A stretch of DNA of 64,000 bases from Silene conica (lineage: Eukaryota > Streptophyta > Magnoliopsida > Caryophyllales > Caryophyllaceae). Location of the stretch: assembly GCA_029255685.2 (NCBI GenBank), contig CM055318.2:6143001-6207000 (forward strand), given 5' to 3'. The notes under the pieces are model-generated. The model did not search any database, had not been told where the DNA came from, and worked only from the letters and a program-made list of their open reading frames with translations. The position numbers were made by a program, and so were the translations under genes. Positions 23,650-35,611 of this stretch are shown here, piece after piece. Position 1 is the first letter of the stretch, and each line of letters opens with the position of its first letter.

Positions 23650-24380
23650 AAGGTACTACGGTGGTGGTTGAAGCCTCTACCAACGACTTTTGCACGAGCA
23701 ACTAAGGTACTACGGTGGTGGTTGTTTTCGTTGTTATTGCTCATGATGTGGTCTCGGACTCTCGGTGTCGTGAATTTAACTTCTTTACATCGTCAGCAGA
23801 GGAGTAAGATTAAACATTCGAGTATTCGACAGTCGACACCCATATACTCCCTTTACCTCACTAAGGAGCATTTGAGACAGAACGAATGAGATTTTTGACA
23901 TTCAACCCTTCATCCATGTGTAAACTTCATGGCAATAAGCTTCGCATACTCGGCTTTTTTTCCGCAAAAGTTCAAATTACATGGAATTGCCGATAGTTTG
24001 CAAACAACGACGGAAAAAGAGTTACCACAACCTGTACGTACTTTATTAAAACCGTCTCACATTCATTCTATATCGGAACCCTATACTTAATGATGTCTAC
24101 TAAACTGGAAATGCAATAAAAAGCGTACGGACAAAATATTACTCTTCGATTTTGTAGCGGATTGGTATCCATTTCACTATATGCCAAGAAAGGTATCTAT
24201 CTCTTTGTATGCCAAGACATTACACTCCACAACCAAGCAGAGCTCGAAGACCCTAATATCAATTCCTACCGTGTATACCGATTAACACAAGCTACATTTG
24301 ACACCTCAAAAGTTGGTTTTTTTAAAAGGCTGTTCTAACAGTACAAAGACAAACTACAAGTGAAGCTACCGGCTATTACG
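23650..24380. other. Intergenic, downstream of TRAP-beta
   Basis: Short direct repeats ('aactaaggtactacggtggt' at 23645 and 23700; 'acgacttttgcac' at 23684, also at 20894). No gene. The TRAP-beta 3' UTR lies at the right end (minus strand). Confidence 0.45.
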
Positions 24381-27300
24381 TCATCGCTTCTTCTTGCTTG
24401 CTTTGGCACCACTTGATGGGCTTGCCACAAGGTACACAAAAAAGGTCACAAATGAAATTACCGAGACCAAAGGACCATACGTTGCCAGCAAGTTCTGCAT
24501 TTGGGGATAATAGAAATCAAGATATGTAACCACGCAATGTCATAACCGGTATAAAAGTATGAACAGAGTTTTGAAAAATCATACCTTCGCCTGAAAAGTG
24601 AACGCCGAGAATAATGCAGACGGAATAATGCAGAGGGAATAGAGATCAAGTCAGTGATTAACGCAAACAAACAAGCAAAATGGACGAAAGGTCTAACAAA
24701 CGTTCCATGATAAACTCACCGAGTTAAACTTATTCTCTGGAGGTCTGTCGTCAAGGATGTCCAATGGAAATATTGGGTTGGAATACGCCTCCTACAACAC
24801 AGGGTAGGAAATTTCAACAGAATGAGTAATTGGAAAATAAAGTCATAGGAAATGGAATTGTCAACCTATGTTATTTAGACTTGCGTATGAGTATCGTGTA
24901 TGGATACAAATTTCTTGCCCTCTTCATGAGACATAGCGACACTATCCTAAAATAAGAATACTAGTATTGAGGTACATCATTTAAGTTTAAATTAAATTTA
25001 GGTTTGAAATATTTGGAGCTTTTGAAGTGAAACAAAAAGATGTTTGAGATTCAAGGATAATAATAGTCTAACTGCGTGCTATATGCTCCATACACTAGTT
25101 TCTGCCACGATTTTTCCCGTGCATACCTCTTTTGCGTTCCCATTAGATGCGCATATCCTTGAGTGTCATATCAGATACAAGTATGTCCCCAAACATAGAG
25201 AGTAGAAATTACATAGTCATCAAGAAGTTAAATTAACAGTTACGGATATAAAACCTGGAGAGCAGCTTTTGTAGGAACACGGTACTTAATAACAGCAGGT
25301 GCACCATGGAACTTGCCTTTGACCTGGGTCTCCAACTCAAAAGAGTGTGATAGTACAGCACCACTGATAAGAAACCCGGCTCATTATTATTGAGTAGTAG
25401 AAAAGTTCCAGGAATTACAAGTGATGACTAGTAAACTTACACATCAAGCCTCTCCCATGAACTCAAAGTTTTGCCAGTGATGACATCAAAAGCATTCTCA
25501 GGCCAACTATCATCGGCGAGGCTTACGTCATATGCAGTTCTGCAAAGGCAGGAAACATCATACAATTAATCTTCATTCTAGATGAGTGCATCTAGCACCG
25601 TAGAAAATAAACAATTTCAGAATATTATTTATCAATGAAACAACACAGAACCATAGAAAAGGAGTAACATACTGTACATAACTGTTTTAGATATAATAAT
25701 ATTGTTCTGCAAATCAAGCGTTGCTTCCAATTTTTTTGCAACAATTTCCACAGTTGTACTTTTATATTGGGGTAACAGGTTTTCACATCTCACTGTATCA
25801 TATCTCCCTTTTACTTCTGGTAAGAATTTAGACAGGAAAAAGATTTCTCCATTCACTTCCCACGTCTCCTTGAGCACAAGATCTTTGTCTTATGTCAAAC
25901 AACAATGGGGTGTGTGGAAGGAGATTTCTAGGGGTCGTAATAGAAGTCAAAGAACTGGGTGAGCTAAATTGCCTATGCCACATTGCGACAGCAGGCCAGA
26001 CAGGGGCTGAAATGGTGTCACTATGGTGCTATGTATGGTCTCTAGGTTGATAAGCTTCCACCAGCATTACAACATAGAGTAAATGGCCAAGTATCATGTA
26101 TTTTGGTTTCCAAAATCTCTCTAGGCCATCTATTTAGTCATACATAACAACTCAACGAGCTGGACAAAAACCAGGCCTCGTAACAACTCAAATCCAAACC
26201 TTGTTCTTAGTCTTTCCAGCAATTGAAATGGAAAACCGATCCCTCAAGCCATTTTATTGCTCAGAACCAGTAAAAGACTATAACTAAACAACTTCCGTCG
26301 AGTTTCTCCACAGCCCATCAAACAAGTTAAAGTAACAGCCACATCCTTCTACGTAATTCCGACTGACTACAGCAATGACTACATAAAGACAGTGCTAACT
26401 ATAAGCATATATAGCAGCCATGTGAAAAATAAATCCATATGACCATAGCTTTGGCAAGGTGAACTGACTGCTAGTAATGAGATATAAAAAAGATCTGTTT
26501 ATGTGATGTGTGATCACAGCAAGGAAAACATACGACAGATGCTGAACTCCATAAATCCTCTCTAATGTCACATATAGTGATGTAGACTAGGAAATCTCCA
26601 GTCCCAGCTTAGTCAAAACTAAAACAAAGCTACTTGCATGTATTTTGGAAAGGCAAAGAAAGCCAACAATTTCTTCCAAAAGCTCCATTATCGTCAAAGT
26701 TCAACAGCATCAGACAATTGATCGAGATCTAAAACATAGCAAGTCGATTGATCCTGTGAAATTCAAATATTCAACTCATATACTTCTAAACTAAAGCCAT
26801 CTAGAACTAACAAGGATGTCCGTTCCTGGAGATGATAGACTCATTAACAGTGAGTACAGACAGATTCCTACTACCATATAGGTCCCAAAAATTTTTTGTC
26901 CAAATCTCCAAAAGCTCACGTATTAACAGCATTCAGCAAACTCAGCTGAAAAGTAGTTATAAATCAAATAGAAATTGTACATCAGCGAACAGTAAAAATA
27001 TCTTCCCCGTGTTCAATGCATTAAAACCACCATTCACTTCTATACTGCAGAAATCACAGAAGTGCAAAGAAAGGAGAGTAAAACACTGTTCAAAAGAAGA
27101 CGATTATATGCACGATGACCTTCACCTATATTAGGTTCATGAGCCTCATCACATGGTGGTCGTGAATCGTGATAAACTTCCTCTACTCCCTCTACAAGGT
27201 AAGAAACAAATAAAGACCAATTATTACACTAGTTATTCTACTACAATATGACAAGGTTAACAACAGGCTAACAGCAGGTTAATGCTCTCGTAATTTCTTC

Positions 27301-28353
27301 AACTAAGCGAACTTAAACATCAATTGCTCCTCTTAGCGGCACACAATGACATCAAACAGGAATGGTTTCAGACCATAACAACACCCCGATTCTACGTAAT
27401 CCAGATGGAATGAAAAGTGGACTATTAATACATTTCAAGAATTCAAACTATATGCATCCTCTCGCTCTCCCTCTCCCTTTCCCTCTCCTTCTCGTCTCTC
27501 CTCTCTTAACCAGACTACAACACTCGATCTGAAATCATACTCCATTGCATCATCAAAATTTTAACAAACATACTGGATTATATCTCATTATCCATCCACT
27601 GTTTCTTTTCCCCACACATTCTCGAGGCCGGTTACTGGATTTGCTCAACCACCAAAAAATCAAATAAATCCATTGACGCTTGCTTAATATCTACGTATTA
27701 ACACTCTATTAAGAGCATATCCCCTATTGACCTAAAATAAATATACTTCATGCTGCTAGCAAGCGGTTTCTATTTTCTATATGTCTCTTCCATCCTTTAA
27801 CCTGAACCGAAACTAGAGCACATCAATCGGCAATTCGGCATCAATCGGCAATGCATTTCTTCCTAAGTAAACTACAATCTACAATCTATCAATCGCGATG
27901 CATTTCCTCCTAAATAAACTACTACAATCTATCAATATATCAATCGCAGTGCATTTCCTCCTAAATAAACTACAATCGATCACGTTCAAGCTCTGATATG
28001 CATCAAAATTACGGAAATTCACAATCTACACTTTAAATCTCCGTCAACATTTATAACAAAAATAGAAATGAAAGAACAATCAAACTAAACCTACATATTA
28101 ATTGAACATTAGCAAACAGAATCAAATCAAACTAAAGATAATAGGGAGAGAAATTATACGATGATCCTTCATTATAGATATCGATGGAAACGAGGAGACG
28201 TTCAACGCCAGATTTGAGACGCTTAAGAGTGACTGTTTTGTGCGCGACGATGAACGGAGCTTCGGAGGAGGCGACGAGTAGCGGTGAGACAATGAGGAAG
28301 AAGGTGAGAACGAAGAAGATTGAATTGTGGAGAATTTTGGCCGCCATTGCCAT
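24381..28353 (-). CDS. Translocon-associated protein subunit beta (TRAP-beta)
   Basis: A single-pass ER membrane protein of the TRAP/SSR complex that helps nascent secretory proteins through Sec61. Six exons on the minus strand: 28353-28160, 25539-25441, 25363-25255, 24791-24720, 24590-24585 (only 6 nt) and 24494-24381. They join in frame to 197 aa; Arabidopsis has about 195. The sequence starts with a signal peptide (hydrophobic IFFVLTFFLIV). The lumenal TRAP-beta domain follows (KSGVERLLVSIDIYNEG, AYDVSLADDSWP, LSSWERLDV, ELETQVKGKFHG). Then come EAYSNPIFPLDILDDRPP, a C-terminal transmembrane helix (VISFVTFFVYLVA) and a basic KKKR tail. The 6-nt exon GCGAAG codes Ala-Lys, the two residues that the family has between exons 4 and 6. 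MAMAAK has two possible ATGs six bases apart; the upstream one is used. Intron 1 is 2.6 kb and contains only short repeats. Confidence 0.94.
27845..27975. repeat. Three-unit short tandem repeat in TRAP-beta intron 1
   Basis: About 45-bp units around 'gcatttcctcctaaataaac' and 'tacaatctatcaat', three copies with small differences. Confidence 0.75.
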
Positions 28354-28540
28354 TGTTGAGCTCTCTTTGCTTCTTTGTGCTGTGTTGCTTGGTAGCTTGA
28401 CTTTTTTTCTCCGAGGTTTTGAGATTTTAGCTGGTAGGCTGGGTGCTGGGTCACTGGTCTCGCTACTCAGCAAAACTGTTCACTCGGGTCGAGTTCGGTC
28501 GGATCATTTTCGTGTATGTTATATAATTTGTATTTGATGT

Positions 28541-28865
28541 TTTTTTTTGGGTATGAAAAGAGGGACGGAGCCCGGATAGACAAAAAATTAATTATTCGCT
28601 ATTACACGGAGTAGCAATCCCAAATATATCTCTCTTAGGATAACTCGTAAATTAGCAGTTGGGTTTTGTAGAAACTGAACATTGGTGCTTGATGAGACGC
28701 CTCGATTTGCTAGATAGTCAGCTGCTCTATTTGTTTCTGTGTATGTATGTTCTATTCTGGTCACCCAATGACATTCACTAATTCCCTGCAGCGCGGGACA
28801 ATAAACTTACTATTAGTAGCAAGTTGATCTTCTTTGATAATTCCAACACACGAGGCATTATCATA
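28541..28865 (-). pseudogene. 5'-truncated L1 LINE with 12-bp target duplication
   Basis: On the minus strand the sequence encodes the end of a LINE RNase H domain: NASCVGIIKEDQLATN, then after a frameshift RIEHTYTETNRAADYLANRG. It ends in an A8 tail. Identical flanks tgtatttgatgt (28529-28540 and 28866-28877) are the target-site duplication. It lies just upstream of the TRAP-beta start (about 190 bp), so it may be in or near that promoter. Confidence 0.85.
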
Positions 28866-29137
28866 TGTATTTGATGTCATGTAGTATTTGAAATTTTGGC
28901 TCCATTTAAAATGTGTTTTTTGTTGACTTATTTTAAGTTTCGACCAATTAAATCGGATTATTTTAAGTTGTATCATACCAGATAAATAACACTTTAAGTT
29001 ATTTCATTTTTTGTCGGATTAAAAGCGGTTTTATAGTAATAATTTAATTAAGGACAACTATTGTTATAAAATGAATGTTTGAACTGGTCAGTTCTTCATT
29101 TTAATGTATACAAAATACTCCATTTATAATTAAATAT

Positions 29138-29925
29138 GGGTGGTGCTCATTCATATACGAGTTTTACTCATTTGTAAACGTAAATGACTATAATACCCCT
29201 TGTAGTTTTACGATTTTATTCTAATACCCTTCTAGTCTCTCTCCTTATCTTATTCAATTTTATGTAAACCCCTCAACAGTTAACCCAACCTTCACACCCT
29301 CGCCACCAGGCCCACCAGCAGCAGCAACCCGAAACCTCTGCCGGCGGCCACCGACCATCCCTCAACTTGTCGGCTACAGCTTGACCGTTATATCCCTATA
29401 TTTCCATAACAATTACAATTGGGTTTATTTCAACTTCTCCCTCTACCTATCGACCCAAGTCGTGTAACACCCTCCCCGCCGCCCCGTATGTTATTTAGGG
29501 TGTGTGGTTAATGGCATATTGAAATAGTATATTGGGGTCCAATATGATATTAAATATAACACTTGCTCTAAAAATATTCCAATTCCTTGGATGAAAAAAA
29601 GTTAACGGAGGAGTCGAAAGCCGTGGTAGTGGAACAATGCAATCCAAACTCCAAGAATATCCACTTCAAAAGTTTGTTTGTTGCGGTCATAATCATAAAG
29701 TACTATGGACATTGAACATGAATGTGGTTGCATTGAAAAACTTGAGAGAGCTGGAGCTTGAATGTGTGATTTAGGGGTTTTTTTGTGTGATTTAGGGTTT
29801 TTTTGTGGGGGGGAGAGAATTAGAGAGGATGAGAGAGAAATTTTTTTAGGGAAGGGTATAGAATGGAAAAGTAATGAAAAAAAGTTTATGAATGAGTAAA
29901 AATCGTATATGAATGAGCAATTATG
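29138..29925. mobile_element. TIR DNA transposon, 788 bp, non-autonomous
   Basis: Long mirrored ends: gctcattcatatacgag..ttactcattt at the left and its reverse complement at 29884-29917. The flanks repeat ttaaatat (29130-29137 and 29926-29933), an 8-bp duplication as in hAT. The interior includes a CCACC/GCCGCC-rich stretch (29290-29500) unlike its surroundings, which could be captured sequence. No ORF is recognisable. Confidence 0.65.
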
Positions 29926-30086
29926 TTAAATATTTGTATGACTTATTATTATTCGCCTCGGGTAACTTCATATCGATGAATTACTAGTCAGCCAAATCTA
30001 AGTCGTGAGCCAAATTTGATTCTAATAAGTTTTGGATTGAGTTTTGTCAGTTTTAATCGAATTTTGGGAAACATATAGGTTAGCAA

Positions 30087-30870
30087 TCCTTTTACTATAA
30101 AAGGAGTAGAAAATGAGGGCCTCCTATTGGTTTTTCATTTTAAAGTTAAAAAAATAACTTTTTTTTGTGGGGCCCCCCATGTTTTACACTCAATTTAATT
30201 TTTTTTTTTATGTTTTATAACTATTTAAATTATGATTCCAAATTTAATAATGCAAACTATGCAACATCATACATTATACATTTGTTATTACTAATACAAT
30301 ATAATATAAACATTCAAAAATTACAAATTAAATAATTAAAAATACCAATTAACTATAAAAAAAAATCTTCACTGAAAAAATTAAAATGTTTTCTATGATA
30401 TTAACAATATAATATAAAAAAAATTACAACCTAGATATTACAAAATATTACTGGAGTACATTATTTATTATAAAAAAATCCCTTTACTATAAAAGGAGTA
30501 GAAAATGAAGGCCTCCTATTGGTTCTTCATTTTAAAGTTAAAAAAGTAACTTTTTTTTGTGGGGCCCCCCATGTTTTACACTCAATTTAATTTTTTTTTT
30601 ATGTTTTATAACTATTTAAATTATGATTCCAAATTTAATAATACAAACTATGCAACATCATACATTATACATTTGTTATTACTAATACAATATAATATAA
30701 ACATTCAAAAATTACAAATTAAATAATTAAAAATACCAATTAACTATAAAAAAAAAATCTTCACTGAAAAAATTAAAATGTTTTCTATGATATTAACAAT
30801 ATAATATAAAAAAAATTACAACCTAGATATTACAAAATATTACTGGAGTACATTATTTATTATAAAAAAA
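30087..30870 (+). repeat. Direct tandem repeat, 2 x about 392 bp
   Basis: The two units (30087-30478, 30479-30870) differ by only a few bases (for example tccttttac against tccctttac). Each carries 'ggcctcctattggtt' and 'tgtggggccccccatg'. High identity indicates a recent duplication or insertion of one 5' end next to another. Confidence 0.92.
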
Positions 30871-31425
30871 ATTCGATTGTTTTCAGTCTTCAAGTTACAA
30901 AAATAATTCATATACACGGATGAATTACTGATAATATGAAAAGAAATTAAATGGTTGAGTGAGTTTGATTATATGAAAAAATGAATGAGTTATCGATAAT
31001 GTAATAACTACGATTAACATTGGGGTACGGGCAAGTAGAGATTGATAGTATCATAACTTTTACTACTAATTTCAGGCAAAATAGTAACGTAAAAACAAAA
31101 TTGTTGAACCTCCTCCCAAGACCTGGTAAAATGGACAATCAAGTCGGTTTATTTGATCTAAGCGGGGTATTTCGTGTTTGAGTTATTTTTTAGTCAATTA
31201 TTATCAAGTTATTTTATGTCATTCAAATCATCTTTTAAAAAATCTCAAATGCCGAAATCGTTTTAAACAATTTTTTCTCAAATAAAGAAATTACTAAAAA
31301 CAACAATAATTACTAGAAAATTCGTAATCAATAATATTTTTATAAAAAGATAACCGTAATCACCAATATTTTTTTGTATGGATTTAAAAATCATCCGTGC
31401 ATTATTTGCACGAGATTAAAACTAG
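30087..31425 (+). mobile_element. Non-autonomous Helitron with doubled 5' end
   Basis: The left end is tccttttactataaaagg (5' TC after A). The right end is attaaaactag followed by T, with the hairpin cgtgc..gcacg just before. The first 392 bp (30087-30478) are repeated almost exactly at 30479-30870, starting again with TC after A. Thus two 5' termini share one 3' terminus. No Rep/helicase coding sequence. Confidence 0.72.
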
Positions 31426-32268
31426 TTTCATGTTGAAGTATATCAGTTTTACAAGATTGGATCACTAGTGAGAAAGATAAATAGAGATGACCTTTTTCAT
31501 GTGCATGAATTATAAAAAGAAAATGTATAAGGCAAAACATATATAAAAAAATTAAAATGTTGCTTTCTCTCATGACTTTGAATCACAAATATCACTAGTG
31601 CCTTTAGGAAACTTATTTTCAATACAAATGGAAAATTTTTGTAATTTTTTAAATAATTTACAATAATAAAGAAATTTTATGTTAAATTAAAGGACCTTAG
31701 TCGCCTTTGTATAGAACTTTAGTATGTAGTAAAGACACTATTAACTTAATGTACGGAGTTACATGTAATATTATAGATTTTTTTCTTAAAATTGCATGTT
31801 GTGTCAGTGGAATTTTTGTTTTAAACGAACTATTAAATTTGAAATTATGACAGACTAAATATCGCATATTACTTGATACAATGTTACCATAAGTTTTTTT
31901 AAAAAAAATTGACAATATTGTTATAACATTAAATCATTAAATAGTTATTTTATACTATAAAATGTAACATTTTTTGCTTTCAGATAAAAGTATAAGACCG
32001 TTTTATGAGAAATCTACCTTTATTTCACCAATATTCTGCGTTTTTCACAAGTATGATACATAGATAATTTATGTTATTTGTTTTTGTTTTGTTTTATTTT
32101 AATAAAAACTTGAGAAAGGAGGAAATAGATTATTTTTTGCAATGTGGTTTTGTTGAATAAATCAAATTATTACTCATAAATTTTGGCAAAAAACAAGGTA
32201 GTAAACGTGATCAATTTGTTCTATTTTCTAGCATCTACTAATGGCAAGATTTCTACACATTTTAGCCC
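31426..32268. other. Intergenic and PMEI gene 1 upstream region
   Basis: AT-rich. From about 32130 the sequence is recognisably related to the upstream regions of the other two PMEI genes ('tgtggttttgttgaataa', 'agtaaacgtgatcaa', 'aatggcaagat'). Confidence 0.6.
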
Positions 32269-32275
32269 TATAAAA
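32269..32275 (+). promoter_or_regulatory. TATA box of PMEI gene 1
   Basis: tataaaa in gccctataaaagatt. It is in the same relative place as tataaat in the other two copies, with 'aatggcaa' about 30 bases upstream in all three. Confidence 0.6.
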
Positions 32276-33178
32276 GATTGTTCATCAATATAATTGCTCA
32301 CAAACAAATTAATCACTTTTTTTTTCTTAAACAGGGGGTTCACTGTCGACAGCCAAATTGATCTTTAACCTCATCGTCTTTCATTTGTGGTAAGTATCTC
32401 ACTATTCTACAAAATTTCGAATCTTCCAACCTTTCTAATTAGGAGTCATTTTTCATACGTTAAACATTTATTACAATGTCTCAATCATATGTTTACCCCT
32501 AATAAAAACATCCCTTATAAATGTTATAATACTATGAAGTAGTAATAAAGGTAAAAAAATGATGGAGATGGAAAGAGTATATCATTTCTCATACACAATA
32601 TGGACTAGTCCATTGTCGACACAAAAAAAAATTATACAATCAGATGTATAATAAGAGCATCATACAATCATTATCCATTTAATGGAGCTTATGTATATAT
32701 TTGTTGAGATTTTAAACTATTTCGAGTTACATTTTAACTTTTCATATTAAAATTAAAATATAGTTGAACTTATATATATTGTGTTTTATTTGTATAATAA
32801 TTTTCTAAGCTCAATGTTTTGTAGTCCGGTTCATAAACTTTACAATATAGTTCATATTCTTTCCAATAAAGCTTGAAATTTCTATTAGAAAGCTCAAATT
32901 ATGTACACTTAATTGTATACATCTGGTGGTATAATCCACCCATTGCATTGTCGATAATGTCGATGTTTACCTTAAAAGTCGACCATTTTGCGATTAATTT
33001 GAGAAGTTTTAGGGTTTGTTATTAGGTCAACGCTCTTTTATGAAGGTCGTAATATTGTCAATGTGGATACAATGATACATATATGGCTAACAAAAATATT
33101 TGTATTACTCGGTAGAAATGTATTATCAAGTTTCTTTATTACATGCATTTTCGATTATCACATTTCATAACCAAAGGC

Positions 33179-33889
33179 GAAGCTCAGGCAGGGCCAACGG
33201 GGTCACTGTCCGGACTCAAAATAAATTAATTTATGTATAGTATTATAGGCAACTTAGTATGTGTTTGGCCCTGTTTTTCAACTGTTTTTTCAACCAAAGA
33301 AATAGAAACTGCGTCAAACACTACTTTTTAAAAAATTAAAAACTAATTTTATTAAACAAAAATTCTAAAATGACTCCTAGAAACACCTAGAAACAGAAGT
33401 AGCAAATTGTTACTTTTGTTTCACTTTTCACGTTGCTCTTAAGTTATTTGAGCGCCAAAATCCAAAAAAAATTGATAGAAACTAGTTAGGCCAAACACGA
33501 TAAAACTGATAAAAATAGTTTTTTAAAAATTTTGGCCAAACATGAACAATTTTATCAAGAACTAGTTTTATAAAAACTCTTTTACGAAAGTAAATTTTTT
33601 TTTCCATAAACAAGGCCAAACATGCACTTAATTGTATGGCTTAGTTGGTAAATGCTAATTACATCTAGTCATGAGATCGTATGATCAAATTTTGATATAT
33701 TTGTTATGTTTATTTTTCCAATCATACATGTTCCTCCTCATTTATCATCATTTTCCAACAAAATATTTTGCTCTTTAATTCATAATATTTTCATCGTTTG
33801 GTTATTATAGTATTATAATATGATTTAATTGTATGATTAATACTATAAGTTTTCGGCCCCTCACTCATTTCATTCGAGTTTCGTCCCTG
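33179..33889. mobile_element. Insertion of about 710 bp in the PMEI gene 1 leader intron
   Basis: Flanked by the direct repeat ttcataacca (around 33168-33177 and 33890-33899), where the PMEI 2 copy has only one 'tcataacaattcattaattt'. The ends aaggcgaagctc and (mirrored) cagggacgaaactc are similar, as in hAT elements. It includes an inner mirrored pair (tgtttggccctg near 33262, aaggccaaacatgca near 33613), perhaps a nested MITE. No ORF. Confidence 0.55.
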
Positions 33890-33972
33890 TTCATAACCAA
33901 CTGATTAATTTTGCAGGGCAATTAATCTCTTACGATAATTACAAGAACTTAATTAATTAAGTTGAAGCAACA

Positions 33973-34524
33973 ATGAAATTCATCAGTTCGTTTCAAACGG
34001 CAACAATAATCTATGTTTTCATGACTCTCGTTCTCGTGACCGAAGCTACAAGATTAACCTCGTTCGGAACCTTAGACGAACTGGTTCGGACAGCCTGTAA
34101 AAAAACAATAAACTTTGATTTATGCATGACAATTTTATATCCCGATAAACGGACATGGGGAGCCGACACAAAAACACTTGCAAAGTTACTACTCGAAAAA
34201 GATGAAGACATCGCGAAACAAATATTGCCACAAGTTCAAAGCGTGGCTCGCGACACTCATCAACGAGGCGAGATTAGAGATAAATGTGGACGATGTGCAA
34301 AAGGGTATAATGCAATATTGTCGAAACTTCTTCCAAGAGCTAATAAATATCTTGATTCGAATAAATATTCATCATCAATTGAAGAAATAAAAAATGTGGC
34401 AAGAACTGCAAAATATTGTGATGATCTATTCGTAAATGCCAATATTACTAAACCATTTGCTAATATGAGTATTCATAAAATATCTTTAATGGCTGTGGGA
34501 ATTATTAACATTATTATAAGGTAA
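33973..34524 (+). CDS. PMEI/invertase-inhibitor-like protein 1
   Basis: A secreted protein of 183 aa of the plant PMEI domain family, which inhibits pectin methylesterases in the wall or invertases in wall or vacuole. The N-terminal hydrophobic stretch (IIYVFMTLVLVTEA) is a signal peptide. The conserved first cysteine pair is in CKKTINFDLC. CGRCAKGYNAILSKL holds the third cysteine and the conserved Y..A..L helix, plus one extra Cys. The last cysteine is in TAKYCDDLF. The single coding exon fits the family. A leader intron is predicted (32390-33916: donor gtaagt, acceptor ttttgcag). Whether it inhibits PME or invertase cannot be decided from sequence. It is the most diverged of three copies, about 60 percent identical to PMEI 2 by eye. 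Confidence 0.88.
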   Translation: MKFISSFQTATIIYVFMTLVLVTEATRLTSFGTLDELVRTACKKTINFDLCMTILYPDKRTWGADTKTLAKLLLEKDEDIAKQILPQVQSVARDTHQRGEIRDKCGRCAKGYNAILSKLLPRANKYLDSNKYSSSIEEIKNVARTAKYCDDLFVNANITKPFANMSIHKISLMAVGIINIIIR

Positions 34525-35611
34525 AATTTAATCTATTGTAGTTTTTATTGTCTTGTGTGTTTCTGAGAAATAAAATTGCATCAGTTTCCATTTATTGAAA
34601 TATTGTTTTTACAATTTTTTTTGTAATTACTACTCCGTATGTAAGGAGTCGTTTGGTTGCATGTAGGAATTTATATTGCCTACAAAATCATAAAACACAC
34701 GATTTTAAAAAGAATAATAAAAAAATAAAAAAAAGTAAAAGAAGAAAAGATCGGGATTGAAGGAGTACTCGATCTATACTATATTTTGTTTTTTGTTATT
34801 ATTTCATCTGCAATTTAGGATCTAGTTAGAATGAGCTTTTGTCAAGTTAATTTTAATTTTTAAGACCCCAGATTGAATGTTCGTTGAGATTGGGTTACTC
34901 TAGTGCTAGCTATTTCAGGTTGGCTTATTTTATTATTGAGAATAAAAGTGCTTTTATATAGAACTTATTTTTGTTAAAATAATGTTAAGAAAAGAAATAT
35001 TTGTCAATTTAATTAGGAAATGAAAATATTTATTGTTCTAGGGTTCTCGTAGGATTGTGGTTTAATAAGCCTATTTACAGCGTCTTTTCACATAACGATT
35101 ATGCGTTCAAGTCACCATTTGAAGTGACGACTTTGTAATGAAACACATGTAAGAACATAAGATATTGAATATACTTTATTTAGTTTGAAACGGTTTCTCA
35201 CAAAGTTAATTATTGAAAGACCATTATTTTATACCGATTTATTTGTTGTTAATCTTGACGTAATAATTTCGTATTTATTTACATAATAAATGTAAAAATG
35301 TACATATTTGATTACCTTTACCCCTCTAGCACTATTTTTTTTAATTTATAAAATAATCTTTTAAGAGACCATCTCTCGTAACACTTAGGCTCCGTTTGAC
35401 AGTGTATTTCAGGTACTTGATTTGTCTGAAATAATTTTTTTGTCAAAACAATCATGTACCTTACTTTCTTTGGAGTGTTTTGCAACTACATTTTTAAAGT
35501 AAAAAAAGTAGTTGAAACAAAATGCTATCATATAACATTTGAGAAATTTTACCCTCAGATTTTGTAACGTCCCTTAACAAAAACAAACCTCAATACAAAA
35601 TCCTAATTAAT
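34525..35611. other. Intergenic region after PMEI gene 1
   Basis: The 3' UTR includes gaaataaaattg near 34566, a good polyadenylation signal. The rest is AT-rich without a gene. A stretch beginning 'aggctccgtttgacag' (35389) starts like a common plant MITE, but its other end is not clear. Confidence 0.5.

Noticed and set aside
28184..28537. Plus-strand ORF of 117 codons
   Set aside because: Antisense to TRAP-beta exon 1 and leader; no similarity to a known protein.
33630..33700. 'ggcttagttggtaaatg' resembling a tRNA A box
   Set aside because: No matching B box at the right distance and no acceptor stem; it is part of the insertion in the PMEI 1 leader intron.
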